DNA from: Herbinix sp.
Lineage (GTDB): Bacteria; Bacillota; Clostridia; Lachnospirales; Lachnospiraceae
Assembly: GCA_029238935.1 (NCBI GenBank)
Contig: JAQZBN010000010.1
Span: forward strand, 95,779-159,778
Direction of reading: 5' to 3'
Length of the DNA: 64,000 nt
In this document: positions 1 to 8,843 of the stretch, piece by piece
Numbering within the stretch: position 1 is the stretch's first letter
Layout: each line of letters starts with the position of its first letter
The notes under the pieces: generated by a model
Databases searched by the model: none
The model's input: the letters and a program-made list of their open reading frames with translations, nothing else
What the model was told of the DNA's origin: nothing
Position numbers and translations under genes: made by a program

Positions 1-2
1 TG

Positions 3-194
3 GAACCTAAAATTTATGATCCATCCCTTCCACCAAAGCGACCGCGATTAAAAAAACAGATCATTGATTATGATAAACTGATAAGACAGTTCGAGAAAAT
101 GTATGATCGTCCTATGACGTCAGATGAAAAGCAGATCATTAAACTTGCATATCACATGGGAAAGACAAAGCAATTTATAAAATTCAATCATTAA
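3..194 (+). CDS. C-terminal end of an unidentified protein (5' end outside window)
   Basis: An open frame enters from the left edge and ends at TAA 192-194, giving 63 residues. The piece is basic, with a Pro/Lys/Arg-rich start (PPKRPRLKK) and a probable helical end (YDKLIRQFEKMYDRPMTSDE). It resembles the tail of a small cytoplasmic or nucleic-acid-binding protein, but I do not recognise the family. It lies upstream of the serS T-box in the same direction, and no obvious terminator separates them before the leader. Codon use and the clean stop support real coding. Confidence 0.55.
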   Translation, partial: EPKIYDPSLPPKRPRLKKQIIDYDKLIRQFEKMYDRPMTSDEKQIIKLAYHMGKTKQFIKFNH

Positions 195-307
195 GAGCTA
201 TTACTAATCCTATCATTTATTCATTAATAGCTTTTAGGTATATTTTTCTTGCATATCCGTATAAAAGGTTATATAATATGTAAAAATATCATTTATATAC
301 AGGCGTT

Positions 308-500
308 GATAAAAGCTACGATTTATACATTTCTTCAGAGAGCCGATGGTTGGTGCGAATCGGTGAAAGGTTAAATCTTTCCACTTTTGGAGCTGTCGGT
401 GATGAGCCGAAAGGTTAGTACCCTTTATTGCATATCAGCAATTTGGGTGGCAACACGGATCCTTTCGTCCCATAGTTATATGGGGGGATAGGATTTTTTT
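308..500 (+). promoter_or_regulatory. T-box leader of serS with terminator
   Basis: The leader carries the T-box hallmarks in order: an AGAGAGCC segment with GGTTGGTG and a GAATCGG-type distal stem I element near 338-362; the T-box bulge sequence GGGTGGCAACACGG at 445-458; and a terminator of about 459-495 whose arms ATCCT...TCCC..CATA and TATG..GGGGGATAGGAT precede a T-run. Uncharged tRNA should stabilise the antiterminator that contains the T-box sequence. The gene downstream is serS, so the sensed tRNA should be tRNA-Ser. A UCC at 380-382 is a candidate specifier codon, but I did not fold the leader to prove its position. Confidence 0.92.
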
Positions 501-554
501 TATGCAAGGCAAGTGAATTCATGATTCAACTTGTAAATTGAGGAGGGAACATAC

Positions 555-1832
555 ATGTTAGAGTTAAAATTTGTAAGAGAAAATCCTGAATTAGTAAAGC
601 AGAATATTCGTAATAAGTTTCAGGATAATAAGTTGGCACTGGTGGATGAAGTAATTGCTCTGGACTTAGAGAGCAGAAATGCGAAACAGGAAGCTGACAC
701 CCTGCGATTTGAAAGAAATAAAATCTCTAAGCAAATCGGTGGATTAATGGCTCAGGGCAAGAAGGAAGAGGCAGAAGAACTTAAGAAACAAGTTACCGCT
801 GATTCTGAAAAATTAGCAGCTCTGGAAGAAAAAGAAGCTGTACTGGAAGAAAAGATCAAAAAAATCATGATGACAATTCCCAATATCATCGATCCTAGTG
901 TACCAATCGGCAAAGATGACAGTGAAAATGTAGAAGTTCAACGTTATGGCGAGCCTGTTGTTCCTGATTTTGATATTCCTTATCACACAGAGATTATGGA
1001 AAAATTAAACGGTATTGATCTTGATAGTGCTAGAAAAGTAGCAGGTAATGGTTTCTACTACTTAATGGGCAATATTGCAAGACTTCACTCCGCAGTTATC
1101 TCCTATGCTAGAGATTTCATGATTGAACGTGGTTTTACGTACTGCATTCCACCCTTTATGATCCGCAGTGAAGTTGTAACCGGTGTTATGAGCTTTGCTG
1201 AAATGGATGCTATGATGTATAAGATCGAAGGGGAAGATTTATATTTGATCGGAACCAGTGAGCATTCCATGATTGGTAAATTCATCGATACCATTATTCC
1301 AGAAGCTACTTTACCTCAGGCACTAACCAGCTACTCTCCTTGCTTTAGAAAAGAAAAGGGTGCTCATGGTCTGGAAGAAAGAGGCGTATATCGTATCCAT
1401 CAGTTCGAGAAGCAGGAAATGATCGTTGTATGTAAACCGGAAGATAGTATGATGTGGTTTGATAAATTATGGCAAAACACCGTTGATTTATTCCGTACCT
1501 TAGATATTCCGGTAAGAACATTAGAGTGCTGCTCCGGTGATTTAGCTGATCTGAAGGTAAAATCCGTGGATGTAGAAGCTTGGTCTCCAAGACAGAAGAA
1601 ATATTTCGAAGTAGGAAGCTGCTCTAACTTAGGAGATGCACAGGCACGTCGTTTAAAGATCCGTGTTGTTGGTGATGGCGGAAAGTATTTTGCCCATACC
1701 TTAAATAATACTGTAGTTGCTCCTCCTAGAATGCTGATTGCTTTCCTTGAGAACAATATGAATGCTGACGGTTCCATCAATATCCCGGTAGCGCTACAGC
1801 CATATATGGGTGGCGCAACAGTAATAGTATAA
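555..1832 (+). CDS. serS: Seryl-tRNA synthetase
   Basis: This class II synthetase charges tRNA-Ser with serine in the cytoplasm. The 425 residues match the family length. Residues about 30-105 form the charged coiled-coil arm that grips the tRNA long variable arm. Motif 2 is at about 262-290 (CFRKEKGAHG, then RIHQFEKQEM) and motif 3 at about 375-400 (YFAHTLNNTVVAPPR). The ATG is preceded by GAGGAGG at good spacing, directly after the T-box terminator, so expression should rise when charged tRNA-Ser is short. Motif 2 differs from the usual bacterial FRxEAGxxGRDTRG form and looks closer to a clostridial/archaeal subtype. That is a recollection, not an alignment. Confidence 0.97.
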   Translation: MLELKFVRENPELVKQNIRNKFQDNKLALVDEVIALDLESRNAKQEADTLRFERNKISKQIGGLMAQGKKEEAEELKKQVTADSEKLAALEEKEAVLEEKIKKIMMTIPNIIDPSVPIGKDDSENVEVQRYGEPVVPDFDIPYHTEIMEKLNGIDLDSARKVAGNGFYYLMGNIARLHSAVISYARDFMIERGFTYCIPPFMIRSEVVTGVMSFAEMDAMMYKIEGEDLYLIGTSEHSMIGKFIDTIIPEATLPQALTSYSPCFRKEKGAHGLEERGVYRIHQFEKQEMIVVCKPEDSMMWFDKLWQNTVDLFRTLDIPVRTLECCSGDLADLKVKSVDVEAWSPRQKKYFEVGSCSNLGDAQARRLKIRVVGDGGKYFAHTLNNTVVAPPRMLIAFLENNMNADGSINIPVALQPYMGGATVIV

Positions 1833-1944
1833 AAAACCGTTTCTATAAAGAACCATATCAGCTGAAAGTATAACCACTTTGACATTAGTTTTGTTCACTA
1901 TGTTTTTACAGCAAAATGATCTGATAGTTACTTTATAATAAATA

Positions 1945-2006
1945 ACAAAACCTCGAACCTTAGGATAATCATAAAATGATTCATTCCTAAGAGTTCGAGG
2001 TTTTAT
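1945..2006. terminator. Bidirectional terminator between serS and the sortase operon
   Basis: Long inverted repeat: AAAACCTCGAACCTTAGGA pairs with TCCTAAGAGTTCGAGGTTTT with one small mismatch. It has A-tracts on the left and T-tracts on the right, so it can end both the rightward serS transcript and the leftward sortase transcript. The 1833-1944 stretch before it shows nothing else. Confidence 0.85.
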
Positions 2007-2020
2007 TATTCAGGACTTAA

Positions 2021-2767
2021 TTACCTTTCATATAATGTCTTCTTTGCAAGATAAGCAACCAGAATATATCTTTTTGGAGCCGGTCCGATATAATCAAACG
2101 GATAACAGGTACTAACCGTTAGTGTTGCCTTGGGTTTTGGTACAATTACCGTCCGATCATCTTCATCTACAATTCTTACCTTATTTACTTTATATTCAAA
2201 TTCACCAACACTGGTCCGCACCACAAGTATGTCACCCTCTCCTACTTCTCCAAGTTCACGAAATACCGTATCACGGTGACCAGCTAAAACAGAATTATCA
2301 TTTTCTCCGGGCAGTACACTATCTGCATAGTGACCAACGCCTTTTACCAATTCATCCTCATCCGTACCATGATAAATGGGCAGAGAGGCCTTTAATTTGG
2401 GAATATATAATTCACCGATCTCCTCACCAAGGTCCGGTCGTATCGGATATAAAATCTCATCCCCTTCCTTGGCATTGTCTAGAGAAGAATCCCTGCTTTG
2501 TAAAATATCCTCAGTAACTAAGCTATTCGTAAACTTTACAATATCCCCTGCTGGATCCGTATCATTTGATGAATACAGTATTATAATCTCCTTCTTAGTT
2601 GCATTCTTTTGCTCTTTGTCATGGGTCTGATATGCGAAATAACCGATGGAATACTCATAAAGATTACTTGCAGACAAACCTAATCCAATGATTATAAAAG
2701 CTATGCTCGGGAAATATCGAATATTTAGTTTGATATGACGAGATTTTTTATTTTTGAATGGTTTCAC
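2021..2767 (-). CDS. Class D sortase
   Basis: Membrane-anchored transpeptidase that cleaves an LPxT-type sorting signal and attaches the protein to the envelope. One N-terminal membrane segment (about residues 18-36) precedes the catalytic domain. The sortase triad is visible: His164 in LAGHRDT, Cys221 in TVSTCYPF and Arg233 in APKRYIL. The TCYPFxYIGxAPKRYIL context is typical of class D. The start codon is GTG at 2767, which overlaps the last codons of the upstream gene by 20 bases, so the two are translationally coupled. The neighbour carries an LPKTA signal and is almost certainly the dedicated substrate. Confidence 0.93.
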   Translation of the reverse strand: MKPFKNKKSRHIKLNIRYFPSIAFIIIGLGLSASNLYEYSIGYFAYQTHDKEQKNATKKEIIILYSSNDTDPAGDIVKFTNSLVTEDILQSRDSSLDNAKEGDEILYPIRPDLGEEIGELYIPKLKASLPIYHGTDEDELVKGVGHYADSVLPGENDNSVLAGHRDTVFRELGEVGEGDILVVRTSVGEFEYKVNKVRIVDEDDRTVIVPKPKATLTVSTCYPFDYIGPAPKRYILVAYLAKKTLYER

Positions 2768-4157
2768 TTTCTGTATTCCTTACCTTTCGGAACATGATAA
2801 TTCCCATAAGAATAATGAATATACCTGCTAAGGTCAATGGAAGATAATTTGAAGCTGTCTTAGGTAATTTTCCACCTTTTACTGTCTTTGTTACGGTCCC
2901 CTGAGAATTATCCGGTTTATTTTCTAATGGCTGATTCACCACTTCTTCCACGACTTCTGTTGTCTTGCCGATCAAATCACCAATGGAAGTGATAATTTCA
3001 TTCGACACGATAAAATCAGCTAATATTTGTGAATCCGTAGTATATAGGGATACCTTTAGTACTCCGTCTCCCAGATCAGTTAGCTTCATCATATCCGGGA
3101 TACTTAATACATTTTCTGTTCCATTCTCTGTATAAGTAAATACAATGTGTAATTTCATAATGGAAAATAGTTCTTCAAAGATAGACGCAATCTCAGCGCT
3201 TTGCTCTTCGGTAAGTTCCTCAGAAAACTCTACTTCTTCAAAAGCCAATAGACGCTCTCCAACCTGTAGCATCCTATCCATGGTTTCTTGACTTGCAAAA
3301 TGTTCTTCCAAGGTAAGATAATAATCTTCCAATCTTTGTATCTCTTCCTCGGTTAGATCAATTTTTTCAAGGATAATTGGATAAAGAGCTAACAGATTCT
3401 CAAACTCAGACCCAATATCCCCTCCAAGATCGGAGGACCAGATAACTTCACTCAAATCCTCAACGTAGATATAGTCACTAATGTCTTTTCCACTCTCTTC
3501 AATTAAATCAAGTAGAGCTTCCTTATCCACACCATAGCTCTCTTCAAAGAAATTTAAATTACTAAGATCTGCTTTAATTACATCCCCTAAGAATTCCTTC
3601 ACTTCTTGAACTGTTTCAAAATCAACAAAACTAGTATCATAATTTGCTAATGCTTTTTCCACATCTGCCTTAGTGATTACGAAACCTCTTGTCTGGCTCA
3701 CTTCCGTTACGTATTGTTCCAGCTTATCCTCAAAATCTGTTTCCTGTTCTATTACGCCATCATCAGTGTAAAAATATACTGCATAATCCAGATCATTATA
3801 ATAAATATAATCTGTTAGAGCTTCACCATTCTCAACAAGCAATGCTTCCAGACTTGTCTGATCTAACTGGTATTCTTCATAGATTGAAGTGAGATTGCTT
3901 CCATCTGATTTGATCACATCTCCTAAGAGTTCCTTAAGTTCAAGTATCGATGTAAAATCCTCCAGCCCCATCTCAAAGAATGTTAAGGATTCCTCCACGT
4001 CTTCTTTTGTTACCTCAAAACCTCTTTCAGTCGTGGTTTCGGATAAGTATTGTGTAAGTTCCTGCTCAAAATTATTTACTTGAGCAGCCATCGCAGATTG
4101 TGGATTGATCCCAGCAAACAGCGAAATGATAAGTAATAATGCCCCCAGCTTTTTCAT
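2748..4157 (-). CDS. Acidic surface protein with LPKTA sorting signal
   Basis: Secreted, strongly acidic protein of 469 residues. It has a signal peptide (about 1-25, ending AMAA) and a C-terminal cell-wall sorting signal: LPKTA at 431-435, a hydrophobic span, then a basic tail. Residues about 30-125 and 140-235 are two imperfect copies of one unit (RGFEVTKEDVEESL / RGFVITKADVEKAL, then LGDVIK-D-SNL and DYIY). This matches the family I know as processed acidic surface protein, normally paired with a class D sortase, as here. The start has a GAGGAG ribosome site. Function beyond surface display is unknown. Confidence 0.88.
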   Translation of the reverse strand: MKKLGALLLIISLFAGINPQSAMAAQVNNFEQELTQYLSETTTERGFEVTKEDVEESLTFFEMGLEDFTSILELKELLGDVIKSDGSNLTSIYEEYQLDQTSLEALLVENGEALTDYIYYNDLDYAVYFYTDDGVIEQETDFEDKLEQYVTEVSQTRGFVITKADVEKALANYDTSFVDFETVQEVKEFLGDVIKADLSNLNFFEESYGVDKEALLDLIEESGKDISDYIYVEDLSEVIWSSDLGGDIGSEFENLLALYPIILEKIDLTEEEIQRLEDYYLTLEEHFASQETMDRMLQVGERLLAFEEVEFSEELTEEQSAEIASIFEELFSIMKLHIVFTYTENGTENVLSIPDMMKLTDLGDGVLKVSLYTTDSQILADFIVSNEIITSIGDLIGKTTEVVEEVVNQPLENKPDNSQGTVTKTVKGGKLPKTASNYLPLTLAGIFIILMGIIMFRKVRNTESETIQK

Positions 4158-4360
4158 ATCTTTCTCCTCTTGATATAATTGTCTCCTGTTGTTAAAAGGA
4201 TTTTTGTTAACTCACATATTATATAATAAAGAGAAATTCTAATCTAAAGTGACTTATTTCCAAATGGGTTAATTCTATACAATTTATCTCTTAAATACAT
4301 TCATTTCCTCAAGAAAAAGGATAAAACATCCACTATGCCCATAAAAATCACAACAAAAAT

Positions 4361-4397
4361 AGAGCAAAGAGACCCTTCCACGGAAGTTCTTTGCTCT
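4361..4397 (-). terminator. Terminator of the ThuA-like operon
   Basis: AGAGCAAAGA...TTCTTTGCTCT hairpin; on the minus strand it is followed by ATTTTTGTTG. It lies 60 bases beyond the stop of the ThuA-like gene. The rest of the 4158-4458 gap holds the promoter side of the acidic surface protein gene and shows nothing else recognisable. Confidence 0.8.
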
Positions 4398-4458
4398 AAA
4401 TCCTATATCTGTTCAAGAACAATCCTCATGCCTAAACGGCGCTAGATTTATCCTTGTA

Positions 4459-5193
4459 TTATTTATCCAACCTTAATTGTTCCGGTCTTGGAGGAACATC
4501 TACGCAGCGAAGAGGTTCATTCGTCCTATTCACAGGTTTTGCCCAACGAACAGCATTAGTGATTACTTTCTGTACTTCTGCTTGATAATAGATTGGGAAT
4601 TCTTCATGACCCGGTTGGAAATAAAACATCTTACCCCTACCTCTGGTGAAGGTACATCCACTTCTCATTACCTCTCCACCTGCAAACCAACCAAGGAAGA
4701 TAACATCATCCGGAGTAGGAATATCAAATTGCTCACCATACATCTCTTCCTGCTCTATCTCAAAATAATCCGGTAATCCCTCCGCAATCGGATGAGCTGG
4801 ATTAATGCACCATACTCTCTCGCGATCACCATCACGCCATCTTAAATTTAACGTTGTTCCAAGCAATGCACGCATGATTTTACTATGATGAGCAGAATGT
4901 AACCCAATAAAGCCCATTCCTTGCAGTACTCTGGTCTTTACTTTCTCAACCACTGCATCTTCAACCATATGATGTGCCATATGTCCCCACCAGATTAATA
5001 CATCAGTATGATCCAGCACTTCATCACTGAGTCCATGCTCCGGCATATCTAAGGTTGCTACTTTAACCTCGATGTCATCATTCTTACCAAGAAATTCAGC
5101 GATACAACCATGTATTCCGTTTGGATATACTTTGCTGATCTTCTCTTCGTTTCTTTCATGGACGTATTCATTCCAAATAGTAACTCTTATCAT
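4459..5193 (-). CDS. ThuA-like (trehalose utilisation) domain protein
   Basis: The 244-residue protein has the ThuA fold pattern of a class I glutamine amidotransferase-like domain: an N-terminal strand MIRVTIWNEY, a central DVLIWWGHMAHHMV segment, then GFIGLHSAHHSKIMRALLG, and a C-terminal MFYFQPGHEEFPIYY. Family members occur with sugar-utilisation genes, and their exact reaction is poorly defined. It is probably soluble. The gene sits 15 bases after a YdeI-like gene and shares its transcript. The ribosome site (GAAAG) is weak, consistent with coupling. The family call is firm; the biochemical role is not. Confidence 0.85.
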   Translation of the reverse strand: MIRVTIWNEYVHERNEEKISKVYPNGIHGCIAEFLGKNDDIEVKVATLDMPEHGLSDEVLDHTDVLIWWGHMAHHMVEDAVVEKVKTRVLQGMGFIGLHSAHHSKIMRALLGTTLNLRWRDGDRERVWCINPAHPIAEGLPDYFEIEQEEMYGEQFDIPTPDDVIFLGWFAGGEVMRSGCTFTRGRGKMFYFQPGHEEFPIYYQAEVQKVITNAVRWAKPVNRTNEPLRCVDVPPRPEQLRLDK

Positions 5194-5208
5194 CTTTCAT
5201 TCTTCTTT

Positions 5209-5667
5209 CTATCTTAATTTTTTTCCATCCACCAGTAGTCCGATCGCTTGCTCCAGTCTATTTGCTCTGGTTTCCGGTTTTTTTGCCTCTGTAATCCAGG
5301 TAACATATTCTTTCTTCTTAGTGAAAGAAAGTGTGTCGAACGTATCCTTGGCTTTATTATTTTGATCCAATGCTTTGGCAAAATCCTCCGGTAGTTCAAT
5401 CAAGCGTTCTTCTTCGTCTTTTTCAACCGTTACCTGTATGGTGTCACCAAAACTCTTACCTATTTTATTCCGAATTTCCTGAGTTATTCCTATCATATAG
5501 CATCCACCCATGGATACAATGGAACCACGATATTCGATTCCATCAAAGGTTGCTTTTACTTTTACCCGTTTTGCACCAAATACTTCCTTTACATCAAACG
5601 GTGGTTCCACATACGCACCGTTTATTCCTTCATGTTGCTGAATGATTGCAGAAAACTCTTTTTTCAT
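5209..5667 (-). CDS. DUF1905 / YdeI-OmdA-like protein
   Basis: 152 residues with two recognisable halves. Residues about 1-90 form a DUF1905 beta-barrel-like part (VKVKATFDGIEYRGSIVSMGG, then IGKSFGDTIQVTVEKDEEER). Residues about 95-150 form the YdeI/OmdA helical tail (LSFTKKKEYVTWITEAKKPETRANRL). This tail family is listed as bacteriocin-protection or stress related, but no enzymatic role is established. A GGAGGTGTTCCT ribosome site supports the ATG. It is the first gene of a two-gene operon with the ThuA-like gene. Confidence 0.85.
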   Translation of the reverse strand: MKKEFSAIIQQHEGINGAYVEPPFDVKEVFGAKRVKVKATFDGIEYRGSIVSMGGCYMIGITQEIRNKIGKSFGDTIQVTVEKDEEERLIELPEDFAKALDQNNKAKDTFDTLSFTKKKEYVTWITEAKKPETRANRLEQAIGLLVDGKKLR

Positions 5668-5869
5668 AGGAACACCTCCAAAAGTATACCATACCTTGGA
5701 AACAGGAGCAATACTGTTTCTTGATATGTTTAAAATTAATAAAATCTTTCCTAATTGATATTATTTTCATTCTTCTTATAAATTAGGCTTGTTTATAAAA
5801 CTAAAAATGTAGTACAATATACCATATTAAATCAAACCATCTTGTTTTTCAATATAGGAGGTAATACAG

Positions 5870-7081
5870 ATGAGTATCATTCAAGAAATTTCACAGCAAA
5901 TATTCTGGGTTGGAGGAAATGATAGACGTTTGGAACGTTTTGAAAATATGTTTCCTATCCCCAATGGAGTATCGTATAATTCATACCTGATCATAGATGA
6001 AAAAACAGCTCTCATTGACACCGTAGATTCTTCGATTAGTGAAATATTTTTAGAAAATGTAAAGGATGGATTAGCTGGACGTAATCTTGATTATTTAATT
6101 ATTAATCATATGGAACCGGATCACTGTGCCAATCTTGAAGCAATTATCCACCGTTATCCAGAGGTAAAAGTAATTGGCAATGCAAAAACGTTTCAGTTCT
6201 TTGAACAATACTACTCAACGGACATCTCAGCAAACCGTGTTGAAGTAAAAGAGGGACAGGAGCTATCCTTAGGAAAGCACACCTTACGTTTTTATACTGC
6301 ACCTATGGTACACTGGCCGGAAGTTATGATGACCTATGAAGTATCGGAGGGAATTTTATTTGCCTCTGATGCTTTTGGTTCCTTCTGGGCATTGTCCGGT
6401 AATCTTTTCTTTGATGAAATTGATCACAAAGAAATCTTCATGGAAGAAGCAAGACGTTATTATGCAAATATTGTCGGACGATATGGTATGCAAGTTCAGG
6501 CGGTTTTAAAAAAATTAACTGGACTTGAAATCAATATGATTTGTGCCCTTCATGGTTTGATCTGGCGTAAAGAGGATATCCCATATATTGTTGAAAAATA
6601 TGATCTTTGGAGTAAGTATACTCCAGAGAAAAAGGGTGTTGTTTTATTCTATGCTTCCATGTATGGTAATACGGAGCACGTGGTCCAAAATTTAGCCAAT
6701 AAACTGGCCAAAAGAGGAGTTCGAGATATGCGTATGTATGATGTTTCTAAAACCCATCCCTCTTACGTTATCTCTGATGCCTGGAAATATAGTCATATGG
6801 TAGCAGCTTCTCCTACCTATAACATGAGTTTATATTTTATGATGGACTCTCTTCTTAAGGAGATGTCTGTGCTGGGTCTTAAAAACCGCAAGGTATCTCT
6901 AATTGGTAACCACACCTGGGCGAGTGCTGCTTTGAAGGAAATGCAGCAAATCATCGGTGAGATGAAGAACATGGAAATCATCGGAACCCCACTGGATGTT
7001 AGGTCTACATTAAAACCAGAGCGCGAGGCAGAATTAGATGCGATTGCTGATGCCATAGCCGCTTCTCTCTTAGAACAATAA
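5870..7081 (+). CDS. fprA: FprA-type flavodiiron protein (A-type flavoprotein)
   Basis: Soluble flavodiiron enzyme that reduces O2 to water and/or NO to N2O, protecting anaerobes. The N-terminal metallo-beta-lactamase-like domain carries the full diiron ligand set: His80-x-Glu82-x-Asp84-His85 (NHMEPDH), His148, Asp167 and His228. The C-terminal flavodoxin domain has the FMN loop SMYGNTE at 263-269. The 403-residue length is typical of A-type proteins without a rubredoxin domain, so electrons must come from a separate rubredoxin or flavin reductase. The ATG follows GGAGGTAATACAG. It is monocistronic, ending at a large hairpin. Confidence 0.95.
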   Translation: MSIIQEISQQIFWVGGNDRRLERFENMFPIPNGVSYNSYLIIDEKTALIDTVDSSISEIFLENVKDGLAGRNLDYLIINHMEPDHCANLEAIIHRYPEVKVIGNAKTFQFFEQYYSTDISANRVEVKEGQELSLGKHTLRFYTAPMVHWPEVMMTYEVSEGILFASDAFGSFWALSGNLFFDEIDHKEIFMEEARRYYANIVGRYGMQVQAVLKKLTGLEINMICALHGLIWRKEDIPYIVEKYDLWSKYTPEKKGVVLFYASMYGNTEHVVQNLANKLAKRGVRDMRMYDVSKTHPSYVISDAWKYSHMVAASPTYNMSLYFMMDSLLKEMSVLGLKNRKVSLIGNHTWASAALKEMQQIIGEMKNMEIIGTPLDVRSTLKPEREAELDAIADAIAASLLEQ

Positions 7082-7087
7082 AATAAT

Positions 7088-7195
7088 AAAGCATCCGAAT
7101 GATCTGATATGATCCTCCATAAGTAGACTTGGTAAATAACCAAGATCTACTTATGAAGGATCATATCATTCTATAACAATACATACGGATGCTTT
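7088..7195. repeat. Nested long inverted repeat after fprA, probable terminator
   Basis: Outer arms AAAGCATCCG (7088-7097) and CGGATGCTTT (7186-7195) enclose inner arms of about 28 bases (7106-7133 and 7139-7167). The inner arms differ by one mismatch and one inserted base around the loop AAATA. The outer arm runs into TTTT, so it can end fprA transcription. The nested, much longer inner hairpin is unusual for a simple terminator and could be a relic of a small palindromic element. Confidence 0.75.
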
Positions 7196-7294
7196 TCTAT
7201 TAAATTTTCTCACATTAATCTAAAATATCTAATTCGATGAATGTTGATCCTAATAATAGTATGAATTACGACTTGTACTTTAGAAACATTTCAG

Positions 7295-7693
7295 TTATTG
7301 ATTGGAATCCTCTCTAGACCATATCGGCGGTTCTATCACACCATCTCTTGAAACAAAATAGATATGATCAAACTCTTCCTCTGTATTTATCTTAATATCA
7401 AATGCACCATCACGTCCAATGATCCCAATAAGTATATTATATTTAACTCCTATATATAGATTTCCATCTTCAATCTTATATTTATATCCAACATAGGATG
7501 AGATACTGTCCGCAGTACTACCTTTTAACGCTACTACCCCATCATCTACAGATACATCCGTACAGAATACAGTTCCGCTGCACATGGAAAAGCCAAACAA
7601 CCGCCAGCCATACCTACCAATCACAAATACCGTTATTATGAAAATGATCGTTGATAATACAATGAGTAAAATAGTTCGAAAGATTTTTTTCAT
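7295..7693 (-). CDS. Hypothetical membrane-anchored protein
   Basis: A 132-residue protein with one N-terminal membrane segment (about residues 6-28, ILLIVLSTIIFIITVFVIG) and an extracytoplasmic domain of about 100 residues that is probably beta-rich. There are two cysteines close together (CSGTVFC, about residues 38-44) just outside the membrane. I do not recognise the family. The AAGGGGGAAGT ribosome site and clean frame support coding. No neighbour suggests a role. Confidence 0.7.
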   Translation of the reverse strand: MKKIFRTILLIVLSTIIFIITVFVIGRYGWRLFGFSMCSGTVFCTDVSVDDGVVALKGSTADSISSYVGYKYKIEDGNLYIGVKYNILIGIIGRDGAFDIKINTEEEFDHIYFVSRDGVIEPPIWSREDSNQ

Positions 7694-7797
7694 ACTTCCC
7701 CCTTATGTCTTTGAAATTTTAGATAATCATACCATATTATTCCAGCATAATCCAGTATATAAAATCTTAGCAAGACATAAATAACGTAAAGTAACCA

Positions 7798-7838
7798 AAA
7801 GGATGATACATTGTATATCTTGCTATCTATCATCCTTT
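7798..7838 (-). terminator. Terminator of the GNAT/DUF1801 pair
   Basis: AAAGGATGATA...TATCATCCTTT is a perfect 11-bp stem just beyond the stop of the acetyltransferase. The minus strand continues TTTTGG. Confidence 0.75.
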
Positions 7839-7848
7839 CTTAATCTTA

Positions 7849-8421
7849 TTAATTTTTTAGTTTTAACAGCATAACACTTCTATTCTCTTCTCTTTCTATT
7901 TCTTTAAAACCATGCTCCAGATACATATTCAAAGTTCCTCGATATGCTTTTTCTGGCTCTTCCTTATTATCGACTGGTAATGCCAATACTGCATCATACC
8001 CTTCTTGTTCGAAATTCTTTACTGCTTCTTTTAGAAGAAGCCTTGCTACTCCTTGATTTCTATATTCCGGATGTACCACATAGCAAATGATGCATCCTAC
8101 TTTTTTACCGCCAATGATAGGCTCTAGGTAGTTTTCCAAACGAAGGAATTTTCTCGAATCATTCGCATTACACCATCCGATGCATGTATCTCCATCAAAG
8201 GCTAAAAATCCTTTCATGTTTCCATTCTTTATTTCGTTTAGAGCTTCCTTCTTATTTGCTTCCCCTGTTTTTTCTACCCACTCTTCAAATGAACAGTTGG
8301 AAAAATAATATCTGCAAAAACAAGTTGACCAATGAGGAGCATGATGAAAATCCAGATTGCCAAGATAATCTGTAAAGGTTCCCGCATGTTCTGGCTTCAG
8401 TGGTTTTACATAATAATTCAT
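7849..8421 (-). CDS. GNAT family N-acetyltransferase
   Basis: Probable acetyl-CoA-dependent acetyltransferase of unknown substrate. The GNAT core is visible in CYVVHPEYRNQGVARLLLKEAVK, where RNQGVA is the acetyl-CoA pyrophosphate loop, followed by a C-terminal LEHGFKEIEREENRSVMLLKL strand pair. I prefer the ATG at 8421 because AGGTGAAAAT lies just before it. An upstream in-frame ATG at 8445 overlaps the stop of the DUF1801 gene (ATGA) and would add eight residues by coupled translation. It is the second gene of a two-gene operon. Confidence 0.85.
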   Translation of the reverse strand: MNYYVKPLKPEHAGTFTDYLGNLDFHHAPHWSTCFCRYYFSNCSFEEWVEKTGEANKKEALNEIKNGNMKGFLAFDGDTCIGWCNANDSRKFLRLENYLEPIIGGKKVGCIICYVVHPEYRNQGVARLLLKEAVKNFEQEGYDAVLALPVDNKEEPEKAYRGTLNMYLEHGFKEIEREENRSVMLLKLKN

Positions 8422-8441
8422 ATTTTCACCTATCCATTCTT

Positions 8442-8843
8442 TCATTCACTTTTCTTTATCTTTTTTGCTTTCTTTTCTTCTGCTAGACTCATATTCTCCG
8501 TAACACGGAACATTACGATTCGTTTTACCAGTTCGTAGGGAAGGGGTTTATCGATTGGAAATTGAATCGCGCCTTTGGAATTTTTGTATTCGGACAGTTC
8601 GTCCAAAAAATGAGCAACTCCATTTTCTCCCGCATAAAATCCGATATGTCTCTTAAATGCAGCAAAATGAACCAGATTACCCTGCAGAAAGAAGGTAGGC
8701 ATCTGCCAGCTTATTTTTTCCGTAGCTTCCGGTGCCGCTTCCTTAATTACTCTCCGTAAATTCTCCATTATCTCTTGAATTTCCGTTGGGAATAGTGCAA
8801 TATACTCGTCGATTGTCTGATAAGTTACTTTCTTTTCTTCCAT
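8442..8843 (-). CDS. DUF1801 / YdhG-like protein
   Basis: A 133-residue protein of the DUF1801 (YdhG, frataxin-like fold) family. It shows TIDEYIALFPTEIQEIMENL, then ISWQMPTFFLQGNLVHFAAFKRHIGFY and GAIQFPIDKPLPYELVKRIV, which are typical signatures. Some relatives are described as iron chaperones, but that is not established for this branch. The GAAAGGAAAAG ribosome site fits the ATG. It is co-transcribed with the following acetyltransferase. Confidence 0.85.
   Translation of the reverse strand: MEEKKVTYQTIDEYIALFPTEIQEIMENLRRVIKEAAPEATEKISWQMPTFFLQGNLVHFAAFKRHIGFYAGENGVAHFLDELSEYKNSKGAIQFPIDKPLPYELVKRIVMFRVTENMSLAEEKKAKKIKKSE

Noticed and set aside
1400..1885. 161-residue ORF antisense to serS, and similar long antisense frames across the window
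   Set aside because: They lie fully inside well-supported genes on the other strand, lack ribosome sites and have no family resemblance.
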